Origin: Protaetiibacter larvae | GTDB lineage: Bacteria > Actinomycetota > Actinomycetes > Actinomycetales > Microbacteriaceae | NCBI RefSeq assembly: GCF_008365275.1 | Contig: NZ_CP043504.1 | Span: forward strand, 186,001-250,000 | Direction of reading: 5' to 3' | Length of the DNA stretch: 64,000 nucleotides | Shown: positions 1 to 7,160 of the stretch, in pieces | How the letters are laid out: each line of letters starts with the position of its first letter | Position numbering within the stretch: position 1 is the first letter of the stretch | The notes under the pieces: model-generated | Seen by the model: only the letters and a program-made list of their open reading frames with translations | What the model was told of the DNA's origin: nothing | Databases searched by the model: none | Program-made: the position numbers and the translations under genes

Positions 1-73
1 CGCCGTCGACCCCGAGAGCACCGCCCTCGGTGAAGTCGTTCTGCACGTCGATCACCAGCAGTGCCCGCGCCAT
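1..73 (-). CDS. pncA: Nicotinamidase / isochorismatase-family hydrolase, N-terminal fragment (3' end outside window)
   Basis: Only the first 24 codons are present, starting at an ATG whose complement is at 71-73. The peptide reads MARALLVIDVQNDFTEGGAL, which is the typical N-terminus of PncA-type nicotinamidases: the Asp of the VIDVQNDF motif is the first catalytic acid of the Asp-Lys-Cys triad. The family converts nicotinamide to nicotinate for NAD salvage. The rest of the gene lies beyond position 1, so the catalytic Cys cannot be checked; another isochorismatase-like amidohydrolase is possible. It is read in the same direction as the downstream-numbered dacB, from which it is separated by 13 bases. 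Confidence 0.72.
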   Translation of the reverse strand, partial: MARALLVIDVQNDFTEGGALGVDG

Positions 74-86
74 CACGCCACTCCGA

Positions 87-1622
87 TCAGTTGTTGGACA
101 GGTTGTCGCCGCAGCGGAACGCCGCCGTCGCCAGGGTGTCGAGCGCCGCACGGGCGCTCTCCTTGATCCCGTCGCCGATCGCGTAGAACGTGAAGGTGAG
201 CGGGGTCCCGTCGGCCGCGTTGATGTAGCCGGCGAGCGTGTACGCGGTGTCGATCCATCCGGTCTTCGCGAACACGGCGCCCCTGGCGGCGGCGTTGTCG
301 CCCGTGAACCGGCTCTGCAGCCCGCCCGACTTGCCCGACACCGAGAGGCCGTCGCGCACCACGTCGAGGCCTGCCGTGCCGTCGCGCACCTGCCGCATGA
401 AGCTCGCCATCACCGTCGCGGGCACGGCGTTGAGGTCGGAGAGCCCGGATCCGTCGCGGATTACGAGCCCCGCGGTCGGCACCTGCCAGGTGCTGCTCAG
501 CTGCCCCGGGATCGCCTGCTGCAGCGAGGCCGCGGAGCCGTTCATCCCGGATTCCCGCGAGACGATGCGGGCGAGCATCTCGGCGAGCGTGTTGTCGCTC
601 ACGAGCAGCATCTGCTTGATGAGCGTCCGCAGCGGCTGCGAGGCGACCTCGCCGAACGAGGTCTGCCCGACCGCCGTGCCGAGCGCCGTGCCCACGGCGG
701 GGTCGACGACCGTTCCCGAGGTGTCGGCGGCCTTGAGCGCCGCGAGGAAGGCGGCGCCGGCGCGCCCGATCGGGTCGGTCGAGCGCGGGCTCGTGGACTT
801 GGTGGGGTCCGCGCGGTCGCCGTCGACCTGCAGGGCCGTGACCTCGGAGTGGTAGCCGATGGTCTGCTCGGAGCGCTTCCAGCTCGGATCCCACTTGTCG
901 GCGGCGTTCCAGTAGCTCGCGTCGAGCACCACCTGCGTGATCGGGACACCGGGATGCGCCACCTGGTACGCGGCGATCGTCTGCTCGGCGAGAGTCTGGA
1001 GCTTGGGGGCGCCGGGGTAGAAGCTCTCCTGGCCGACCGGCAGCGCCGAGAGCGTCGCATCCCCCCTGCCGACGAGCACGATCGTGCCGGGCGTCGAGCC
1101 GTCGAGCACGCTCGTGCGGATCTGGAAGTCGGGGCCGAGTGCCGAGACGGCTGCCGCCGCGGTGAACACCTTCAGCACGCTCGCCGTGCGCGCCGGCGTG
1201 GCGCCGCCCCGGTCGAAGAGCACCTCGCCGGTGTCGGCGCGCAGGATCGTGCCCTGGAAGCCCATCAGCCGCGGGTCGGCGGCCGCTCCGGCGATCGAGC
1301 AGGTGCGCAGCCGACTCACCGTGGGCGGCAGGGTCGACACGGGCCGCGGCGGAGGCGGCGTCGAGACCTCCGGCTCGGGCGTCTCGACGGGCGCCTCGGC
1401 ACGCGAGGCGTAGGCGACGCCGGCGAACACCGACCCCGTGCCCAGCAGCACGAACACGGCGGCCGCCGCCGACACGATCCACGCGGTCGGATGCTTGCGC
1501 AGGAGCGCGCCGATCCCGCCGCGCTTCGCCTCGCCCTGGGTCGCCGGGTCGCCGGGGACGGCCACGCTCTGCGCCTCCGCGGCGCGGGCAGCACGACGGG
1601 AGGTCGGTTGCTCGTCGGTCAC
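87..1622 (-). CDS. dacB: D-alanyl-D-alanine carboxypeptidase/endopeptidase (PBP4-type, peptidase S13)
   Basis: 511 residues. A cytoplasmic basic N-terminus is followed by one membrane segment at about residues 47-70 and a Pro-rich linker (about 79-100), so the enzyme is membrane-anchored and faces the cell wall. The three penicillin-binding motifs are visible: SVLK (S148-K151), SDN (342-344) and KTG (453-455). This is the S13 low-molecular-weight PBP family, which removes the terminal D-Ala or cleaves peptide cross-links. The extra residues between SxxK and SDN (about 190) are the usual S13 insertion. It follows the nicotinamidase gene on the same strand; no shared function is obvious. Family assignment is firm, exact substrate preference is not. 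Confidence 0.93.
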   Translation of the reverse strand: MTDEQPTSRRAARAAEAQSVAVPGDPATQGEAKRGGIGALLRKHPTAWIVSAAAAVFVLLGTGSVFAGVAYASRAEAPVETPEPEVSTPPPPRPVSTLPPTVSRLRTCSIAGAAADPRLMGFQGTILRADTGEVLFDRGGATPARTASVLKVFTAAAAVSALGPDFQIRTSVLDGSTPGTIVLVGRGDATLSALPVGQESFYPGAPKLQTLAEQTIAAYQVAHPGVPITQVVLDASYWNAADKWDPSWKRSEQTIGYHSEVTALQVDGDRADPTKSTSPRSTDPIGRAGAAFLAALKAADTSGTVVDPAVGTALGTAVGQTSFGEVASQPLRTLIKQMLLVSDNTLAEMLARIVSRESGMNGSAASLQQAIPGQLSSTWQVPTAGLVIRDGSGLSDLNAVPATVMASFMRQVRDGTAGLDVVRDGLSVSGKSGGLQSRFTGDNAAARGAVFAKTGWIDTAYTLAGYINAADGTPLTFTFYAIGDGIKESARAALDTLATAAFRCGDNLSNN

Positions 1623-1667
1623 CGGAACATGATAGCCGCGGGGCTCGGACGCGCCGTCGGCGCGGGC

Positions 1668-2651
1668 CTACTCGCCCGGGTACCGTAGGCCGATCTGCCG
1701 GCGGATCTCGTCGAGCGTCCCCATGATGGCGACCGTCTCCTCGGGCGGAAGGATCTCGCCCGCCGTGACGCCCGCCGCGACGAGCCGCTCCACCTCGGCG
1801 GCCTGGAACTGCATCCCGCGCCCCGGCACCGTGTGCTCGAAACGCTCCACGATGTCGCCCGCGGCGTCGAAGCGCGTGAACGAGGTGGCGTTGTACCAGT
1901 AGCTGTCGATCTCGATGCGCCCCTCGGTGCCGATGATCGCCGCCGTCACCGGCCCGCGGGCGTCCAGCTGGGTGTGCAGCAGCGCCTGCTCGCCGGCCGG
2001 GTAGCCGAGCACGATCGCGGTCTGCCGGTCGACGCCCGTCGCGGTGGGCGCGGCGATCGCGTGCACGCTGGCCGGGGCGCCGAACAGGTCCCAGGCGAAC
2101 GAGACCGGGTAGATGCCGAGGTCCAGCAGGGCGCCGCCGCCGAGGTCCGGGTTCTGGATGCGGTGCCGGGGATCCTCCGGGAGCTTCTGGTCGTGATCCG
2201 CCAGCAGCGCCCGCACCTCGCCGAGCGCGCCGGAGGCGATGAGCTCGCGGATGCGGTGCATGTGGGGCAGCCAGCGCGTCCACATCGCCTCCAGCACGAC
2301 GAGCCCCCTCGCGGCGGCCAGGTCGACCACGCGGCGCGACTGCGCGGCGTTGAGGGTGAACGGCTTCTCGACGAGCACGTGCTTGCCGTGCTCGAGCGCG
2401 AGCAGCGCATTCTCGGCGTGGAAGGGATGCGGGGTCGACACGTAGATCGCGTCGACCTCCGGGTCGGCCGCGAACGCCTCGTAGCTCCCGTGGGCGCGCG
2501 GGATGCCGTGCGCGGCGGCGAAGGCGGCGGCCGCGTCCTGCGTGCGCGAGCCGACCGCGGACACGGTGAAGCCGGTGAGCAGCAGGTCGGCGGTGAAGGT
2601 GCGGGCGATCCCGCCGGTGCCGAGGATGCCCCAGCGCAGTCGTTCGGTCAT
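1668..2651 (-). CDS. Gfo/Idh/MocA family NAD(P)-dependent oxidoreductase
   Basis: 327 residues from an ATG with complement at 2649-2651 (peptide MTERLRWGILGTGGIAR). The N-terminal Rossmann motif GTGGIA is at about residues 10-15, and the EKPF motif of this family (HVLVEKPF) is near residue 95. The C-terminal half is the usual alpha/beta domain that binds the sugar or cyclitol. Length and layout fit dehydrogenases acting on sugars, inositols or trans-dihydrodiols; the substrate cannot be read from sequence. The open frame continues upstream of this ATG into the CAP gene, but the Rossmann fold begins just after it, which fixes the start. No sugar transporter is adjacent. Confidence 0.88.
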   Translation of the reverse strand: MTERLRWGILGTGGIARTFTADLLLTGFTVSAVGSRTQDAAAAFAAAHGIPRAHGSYEAFAADPEVDAIYVSTPHPFHAENALLALEHGKHVLVEKPFTLNAAQSRRVVDLAAARGLVVLEAMWTRWLPHMHRIRELIASGALGEVRALLADHDQKLPEDPRHRIQNPDLGGGALLDLGIYPVSFAWDLFGAPASVHAIAAPTATGVDRQTAIVLGYPAGEQALLHTQLDARGPVTAAIIGTEGRIEIDSYWYNATSFTRFDAAGDIVERFEHTVPGRGMQFQAAEVERLVAAGVTAGEILPPEETVAIMGTLDEIRRQIGLRYPGE

Positions 2652-2670
2652 TCCCTCAGCGTAGGACGCG

Positions 2671-3558
2671 TCAGCAGCCGCCCCAGCGTGCCGCGGCCCG
2701 CGCGAAGCCGGCCCCGTCGTTCGGGAGGCCGCCGTGCACCATGGCGAAGCAGATGACGACGCCCGAGGTGCTTCCCGCGTAGCTCGGCCGGTAGAGCGCC
2801 TTCTGGTGCGAGGCGGATGCCCACCACTTCTGGGCGACGGTGGCGCCCGTGTTGCCGCTGCCGCCCGCGAGGTTCCCGTCGCATCCGACCGCGGGCAGCC
2901 CGTCGGAGCGCGGTGTGCCGTTGTGGCCCCAGGCGCTGTTGACGTCGGGGCTCGGGTCTTCCGCGATCCAGAACAGGCGCTGCTCCATGCACGGGTCGTA
3001 GCGGAAGTTGGCCATCGGCACGGGCTCGAGGCAGTTGGCGACGCGGATGGCGTTGAAGGCCTGCGCGAAGGACGCCAGGTCCGCCGAGGTGGTGCCGCCG
3101 ACACCCCCCGCCGAGACGGCGCCGGGCGCGCCGCCGGGCGCGCCGCCGATCGCCGCAGGGCAGCTCTGGCCGGCGGCCGCGCGGGCGGCCTGACGGGCCG
3201 CGGTCCCCGCGCGCTTCGCAGCCGGGGTCTCGACGACGGGCTGCGGCTTCGGAACGGGCTTCTGGGCGAGATGCTCGGTGTCGACGCGCAGATCGCGTGC
3301 GGTCGGCGCCGCCGCGATCGCGGAGACCGCGGGCGTCGAGACGACCGCGACGGCGGCCGCGGTGTCGCCGATGCGTCCCTCGGTCACGAGCGCGGTGGTC
3401 GCGGCGACGGGGCCCGCGAGCCCCTCGCCGGCGTAGGCGGGTGCGCCGATCGATGGGCCGCCCCCGCCGACGAACGGCAGGCCGAGTGCGAGCACGGTCC
3501 CGAAGACCGCCCCCACGAACAACGAACGCCTGAGCAACTCTTGAACCCCCCAGTTCAA
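2671..3558 (-). CDS. Secreted CAP/SCP-domain protein
   Basis: About 295 residues if translation starts at the TTG complementary to 3556-3558, which has a GGGGGAGG ribosome-binding site 10 bases upstream. A GTG at 3579 and a TTG further in (peptide LLRRSLFVG) are alternatives. A hydrophobic signal sequence (LFVGAVFGTVLALGLPFVGG) is followed by an Ala/Pro-rich linker and a C-terminal domain of about 130 residues. There the pattern WGHNG, NLAGG, W-x-x-S-x-x-H and a final Cys match CAP (cysteine-rich secretory/antigen 5/PR-1) proteins. Five or so cysteines in this domain suggest disulfides outside the cell. CAP proteins in actinobacteria are exported; the ligand or activity here is unknown. It stands alone behind tRNA-Thr. 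Confidence 0.78.
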   Translation of the reverse strand: MNWGVQELLRRSLFVGAVFGTVLALGLPFVGGGGPSIGAPAYAGEGLAGPVAATTALVTEGRIGDTAAAVAVVSTPAVSAIAAAPTARDLRVDTEHLAQKPVPKPQPVVETPAAKRAGTAARQAARAAAGQSCPAAIGGAPGGAPGAVSAGGVGGTTSADLASFAQAFNAIRVANCLEPVPMANFRYDPCMEQRLFWIAEDPSPDVNSAWGHNGTPRSDGLPAVGCDGNLAGGSGNTGATVAQKWWASASHQKALYRPSYAGSTSGVVICFAMVHGGLPNDGAGFARAAARWGGC

Positions 3559-3586
3559 GACGGCTCCGCCTCCCCCCACAGGAGCC
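3540..3586 (-). promoter_or_regulatory. Two hairpins enclosing the start region of the CAP gene
   Basis: In the transcript of the minus strand, GGCTCC and GGAGCC (complements at 3581-3586 and 3562-3567) pair around a loop that contains the GGGGGAGG ribosome-binding site. Directly after it, CTTGAAC and GTTCAAG (3553-3559 and 3540-3546) form a 7-bp stem with a 6-base loop that includes the proposed TTG start. Pairing is seen directly; a role in controlling translation is inference. The sequence does not match the c-di-AMP (ydaO) riboswitch that often precedes cell-wall hydrolase genes. Confidence 0.4.
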
Positions 3587-3694
3587 GGGTAGCGCGATCC
3601 CCCACGAACCGGCGCTACGGGTGCCAGGGTACGCCTGTCGTGAGCGCGCGCCCAACCCCCCGCCAGGGGGACGGCGCGACATGGCAGGTACCGG

Positions 3695-3767
3695 AGCCGC
3701 CTGTGGGAATCGAACCCACGACCTTCTCATTACGAGTGAGACGCTCTGCCGACTGAGCTAAGGCGGC
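3695..3767 (-). tRNA. tRNA-Thr (anticodon CGT)
   Basis: 73 bases without encoded CCA. The acceptor stem is GCCGCCT with AGGCGGC, the T-loop reads GGTTCGATTCC, and the anticodon stem TCTCA/TGAGA holds a loop CTCGTAA, giving anticodon CGT for ACG codons. Confidence 0.97.
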
Positions 3768-3839
3768 GTGGCACCGGACGCATCCGGCACACGACCTCCG
3801 AGCATAGTCGATGTCGGTGGACGGGCCGAACGGGAGGCC

Positions 3840-5384
3840 TCAGCACATGGGGTCGGCGGCGGGCACCGTGCCGTCGACGAGGAAGTCGTCGACCGTGTCC
3901 GTGATGCAGTCGTTGTTGCCGTAGGCGGTATGCCCTTCGCCGTGATACGTGACGAGGTGGCCGCGCTCGAGCTGCGAGGCGAGCGCCTGCGCCCACACGT
4001 ACGGGGTCGCCGGGTCGTTCGTGGTGCCGACCACGAGGATGTCGGGTGAACCCGGCGCCGAGATCGGTCCGCGCACGTTCTCGGAGAGGAACGGCCACTG
4101 CGGGCACAGGGTGCCGCCGAACGTCATCCACGGGCCGAACACGGGAGCCTCGTCCGCCAGCTGGGCCGCCTCGGTGCGCATCGTTGCCGGGTCGCCGTCG
4201 CTCGGATAGTCGAGGCAGTTGATCGAGATGAACGCCTCGGTGCCGTTCGAGGAGTAGCTGCCGTCGGCGTTGCGGTCGTTGTACACGTCGGCGAGGAAGA
4301 ACGCGGTGCTCGCGCTCCCGGCGAAGGTGTCGGTGAACAGCTCGTCGAGGTAGCTCCAGTTGTCCTGGTTGTACAGCGGCAGGATGATCGCGCTGAACAT
4401 CGTGCCCGCGCCGAGCCTCCGCCCGTCGTCGGCGGGGATCGGCGCGACGTCGAGCCGGTGCAGCTCGGCGGCGATCTCGGCGCGCGCCTCGTCGACGGTG
4501 CCCGCGAAGGGGCAGCCCTGCCGATCGACACAGTCGCTGAGGTACGCGGTGAGGGCGCCCTCGAAGCCGCGCGCCTGGGTGAGGGTCACCTCGAACTCGC
4601 TCGTCGACGGGTCGATCGCGCCATCGAGCACGAGCCGGCCGGCGCGCGTCGGGAACAGCGAGGCGTAGCTGGCGCCCAGGTAGGTGCCGTAGGAGTAGCC
4701 GAGATAGTTGAGCGTCTCGTCGCCGAGCACCGCCCGGGTCAGGTCGAGGTCGCGGGCGGCGCTCACGGTGTCGACATGCTCGAGCAGTGCGCCGGTGTGC
4801 TCGAGGCACGCCGCCCCGAACGCGCGGTGGGTGGCCTCGGTGGCGGCGATCCAGTCGTCGCTGCCCCGCACGCCGGGCACGATCCCGTAGATGTAGGCGT
4901 CGAGTTCGGCGGGGGTGCTCGTGCAGCTCACGGGCGTCGAGGCGCCGACGCCGCGCGGGTCGAAGCCCACCACGTCGAACTCGCGCTGCAGTCGTGCGCT
5001 CGTCGCGAAGTCGATCGAGTCGCGGATGAAGTCGACCCCCGAGCCGCCCGGGCCGCCGGGGTTCACCAGCAGCGAGCCCCGCGCGGCACCGCCCGTTGCG
5101 GGCTGACGGATGAGCGCCAACTCGATCGTGTCGCCGCCGGGATCCGCCCAGTCGAGCGGCGCCGTCACGGTGCTGCACTGCAGCCCGCTGCCGCATCCGC
5201 TCCAGCTGAGCACCTGATGGTAGAACGGCACCAGCTCCGCGGGCACCTCCTCGCCGGTCGGCGTCGAGACGGCGGACGGGCGGTCCTGGGGAAGGAACCA
5301 CGAGACGCACCCCGTGAGCGTCAGCAGCGCCGCGATCGCCGCGGCCCCGGCGCGGAGCACGACGCCCCGGCGACCTCGGCTCAT
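3840..5384 (-). CDS. Exported lipoprotein alpha/beta hydrolase, tripeptidyl-aminopeptidase type
   Basis: 514 residues from an ATG at 5384 that overlaps the holB stop (ATGA, 5381-5384). An N-terminal Arg-rich signal with the lipobox LTGC (Cys about 26) predicts a lipoprotein. The alpha/beta-hydrolase signatures are present: oxyanion region VNPGGPGGSG (about 108-116), nucleophile elbow GYSYG (Ser about 231), a late Asp in TTNDPATPYVWAQAL and the catalytic His in GEGHTAYG. C-terminal cysteines match the TAP-like C-terminal domain. Relatives in Streptomyces release tripeptides or cleave prolyl peptides outside the cell; the substrate here is not known. The overlap with holB is probably only translational coupling. 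Confidence 0.86.
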   Translation of the reverse strand: MSRGRRGVVLRAGAAAIAALLTLTGCVSWFLPQDRPSAVSTPTGEEVPAELVPFYHQVLSWSGCGSGLQCSTVTAPLDWADPGGDTIELALIRQPATGGAARGSLLVNPGGPGGSGVDFIRDSIDFATSARLQREFDVVGFDPRGVGASTPVSCTSTPAELDAYIYGIVPGVRGSDDWIAATEATHRAFGAACLEHTGALLEHVDTVSAARDLDLTRAVLGDETLNYLGYSYGTYLGASYASLFPTRAGRLVLDGAIDPSTSEFEVTLTQARGFEGALTAYLSDCVDRQGCPFAGTVDEARAEIAAELHRLDVAPIPADDGRRLGAGTMFSAIILPLYNQDNWSYLDELFTDTFAGSASTAFFLADVYNDRNADGSYSSNGTEAFISINCLDYPSDGDPATMRTEAAQLADEAPVFGPWMTFGGTLCPQWPFLSENVRGPISAPGSPDILVVGTTNDPATPYVWAQALASQLERGHLVTYHGEGHTAYGNNDCITDTVDDFLVDGTVPAADPMC

Positions 5385-6526
5385 CGAGCGCCCGCCGCGT
5401 CGCGCCGGATCGCCGTCACGAGCAGCGCCTCGAGCGCGAGCGCCGGGGCGACGTTGCCGTCGATGCGGGTGCGCGCCTCGGCGATCGCGTCGAGCGTCGC
5501 GAGCGTCTGCGCGGGCATTGCGCGCGCGGCGGCGGTCGCGAGCTCCGAGTAGATGGCGAGGTTGACGGGCTCGAGGTCGACCCCCAGCTGCAGCAGCAGC
5601 ACGTCGCGGTACAGCGAGAGCAGGTCGACGAGGATGCGGTCGAGCCCGTCGCGCAGGCTGCGGGTCGCCCGGCGTTTCTGGTCCTCCTCGAGGGCCTTCA
5701 GCTGGGCGCGCAGCGCGGGCGGGACGGTGCCGCCGGGCTCGACCCCGAGCGAGCGCAGCGCCTGCTCGCGCTCCTGCGCGTCGCGCTCCTCCGTGATCGC
5801 CCGGGCATCCTGCCCCGCGATCTCGAGCAGTTCGGCGGCCGCCTGCACGGCACCCGACACGCCGCGGATGCCGAGGGCGAGCTCCATGGTGCGCCGACGG
5901 CGGCTGCGCGCGAGCTCGTCGGTGGCCAGCCGGTGCGCCATGCCGATGTGCGCCTGCGCCTCGCGCGCGGCGCGGGCCGCCTCCGGCAGGCTCACGCCGT
6001 CGCGCCGCGAGATGAGCGCGGCGACGTCGTCGACGCTCGGCACCCGCAGCCGCACGGTGCGCACGCGCGAGCGGATGGTCGGCAGCAGATCGGCTTCGCT
6101 CGGTGCGCACAGAATCCAGATGGTGCGCTCGGGCGGCTCCTCGAGCGCCTTCAGCAGCACGTTCGAGGTGCGCTCCGTCATCCGGTCGGCATCCTCGATC
6201 ACCATCACCCGGTATCGGCCGACCGCGGGCGAGAACTGGCTCGCCGCCACGAGTTGGCGCACGTCCTCGATCTTGATGATGACGGCCTCGGTGCTGAGCA
6301 CGCCGAGATCCGGATGCGTGCGGGCCGCGACCTGCGCGGCTGTCGCCTCGAGGTCGTCGCCGCGTGCGATCAGCTCGGTCGCGAAGGCGTAGGCGAGCGT
6401 CGAGCGACCCGATCCGGGCGGCCCGGTCACAAGCCAGGAATGCGCGAGCCCGTCGCCGGCGGCCGCGGCACGCACGAGCCGGATGGCCTCGTCCTGGCCG
6501 GTGAGCTCGTCCCAGATCGCGTGCAT
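5381..6526 (-). CDS. holB: DNA polymerase III subunit delta' (clamp loader)
   Basis: 381 residues from ATG 6526; a GTG two codons earlier (6532), 4 bases after the tmk stop, is an alternative. It begins WDELTGQDEAIRLVRAA, followed by a P-loop-like GPPGSGRST (about 35-43), sensor 1 region MVIEDADRMTERTSNVLLKALEEPP and the SRC-like motif IRSRVRTVRLR, the layout of clamp-loader AAA+ subunits. The zinc module found in delta' and DnaX is not obvious here: the expected cysteine cluster is missing, as is common in short actinobacterial delta' proteins. It works with DnaX (33021-35069) and delta to load the sliding clamp. tmk and holB adjacency is a widely conserved arrangement. Confidence 0.92.
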   Translation of the reverse strand: MHAIWDELTGQDEAIRLVRAAAAGDGLAHSWLVTGPPGSGRSTLAYAFATELIARGDDLEATAAQVAARTHPDLGVLSTEAVIIKIEDVRQLVAASQFSPAVGRYRVMVIEDADRMTERTSNVLLKALEEPPERTIWILCAPSEADLLPTIRSRVRTVRLRVPSVDDVAALISRRDGVSLPEAARAAREAQAHIGMAHRLATDELARSRRRRTMELALGIRGVSGAVQAAAELLEIAGQDARAITEERDAQEREQALRSLGVEPGGTVPPALRAQLKALEEDQKRRATRSLRDGLDRILVDLLSLYRDVLLLQLGVDLEPVNLAIYSELATAAARAMPAQTLATLDAIAEARTRIDGNVAPALALEALLVTAIRRDAAGAR

Positions 6527-6535
6527 CTGCACAGG

Positions 6536-7159
6536 CTACGCGAGCAGCACCGACACCCGGTCCCGGATGCGCTCCGCGAGCTCCTCGATGGATGCCGTCG
6601 CGTCGAGCACGAGGAAGCGCTCCGGTTCCGCCGCCGCGAGCGCCAGATAGGACTCGCGCACCCGGTGGTGGAACTCGGCCCCCTCCGCCTCCAGGCGGTC
6701 GTAGCGGGTGCGGGAGTCGTCGAGCCGCCCGCGGCCGGTGGCCACGTCGAGGTCGAGCAGGATCGTCAGGTCGGGGAGCAGCCGCTCGGTGGCCCACAGC
6801 GACAGCTCGCGCACCTCCCCCGGGTCGAGCACGCGCCCCGAGCCCTGGTAGGCGACCGAGGAGTCGAGGTAGCGGTCCTGGATGACGATGTCGCCGCGCT
6901 CGAGCGCCGGCCGCACGACGGTGGCGATGTTGTGGGCGCGGTCGGCCGCGTAGATGAGCGCCTCGGCTCGGGGGGCGATGTAGCCGCGACGGTGCAGCAC
7001 GATCTCGCGCAGTTCGAGCCCGAGCTCGGTGCCCCCCGGCTCGCGCGCGTGCACGACGGTGCGGCCGGCCGCCGTGAGCCATCCGGTCAGCAGCGCCGAC
7101 TGCGTCGACTTGCCGGACCCGTCGCCGCCCTCGAAGGTGAGGAAGAGGCCGCGACCCAC
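6536..7159 (-). CDS. tmk: Thymidylate kinase
   Basis: 207 residues. P-loop GGDGSGKST at about 11-19, the DRY-type motif QDRYLDSSVAYQG, and the LDLDVATGRGR lid region identify dTMP kinase, which makes dTDP from dTMP in the cytoplasm. An acidic P-loop residue (Asp in GDGSGKS) with basic lid residues is the type I/actinobacterial pattern. It sits between topA (start codon 1 base from the topA stop) and holB, and is probably co-transcribed with them. Confidence 0.96.
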   Translation of the reverse strand: MGRGLFLTFEGGDGSGKSTQSALLTGWLTAAGRTVVHAREPGGTELGLELREIVLHRRGYIAPRAEALIYAADRAHNIATVVRPALERGDIVIQDRYLDSSVAYQGSGRVLDPGEVRELSLWATERLLPDLTILLDLDVATGRGRLDDSRTRYDRLEAEGAEFHHRVRESYLALAAAEPERFLVLDATASIEELAERIRDRVSVLLA

Positions 7160-7160
7160 G

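Noticed and set aside
30-1688. Plus-strand frame antisense to dacB and many similar antisense frames
   Set aside because: High GC keeps antisense frames open; composition is Arg/Gly/Glu-rich and no domain is recognisable.
3541-3660. c-di-AMP (ydaO-type) riboswitch upstream of the CAP gene
   Set aside because: The conserved core elements of that riboswitch are not present; only two simple hairpins are seen.
3840-7082. Long minus-strand frame of more than 1000 codons
   Set aside because: It runs through tmk and holB in another frame with Arg/Pro/Ala-rich low-complexity residues. Only its last 514 codons, the lipoprotein hydrolase from ATG 5384, are real.
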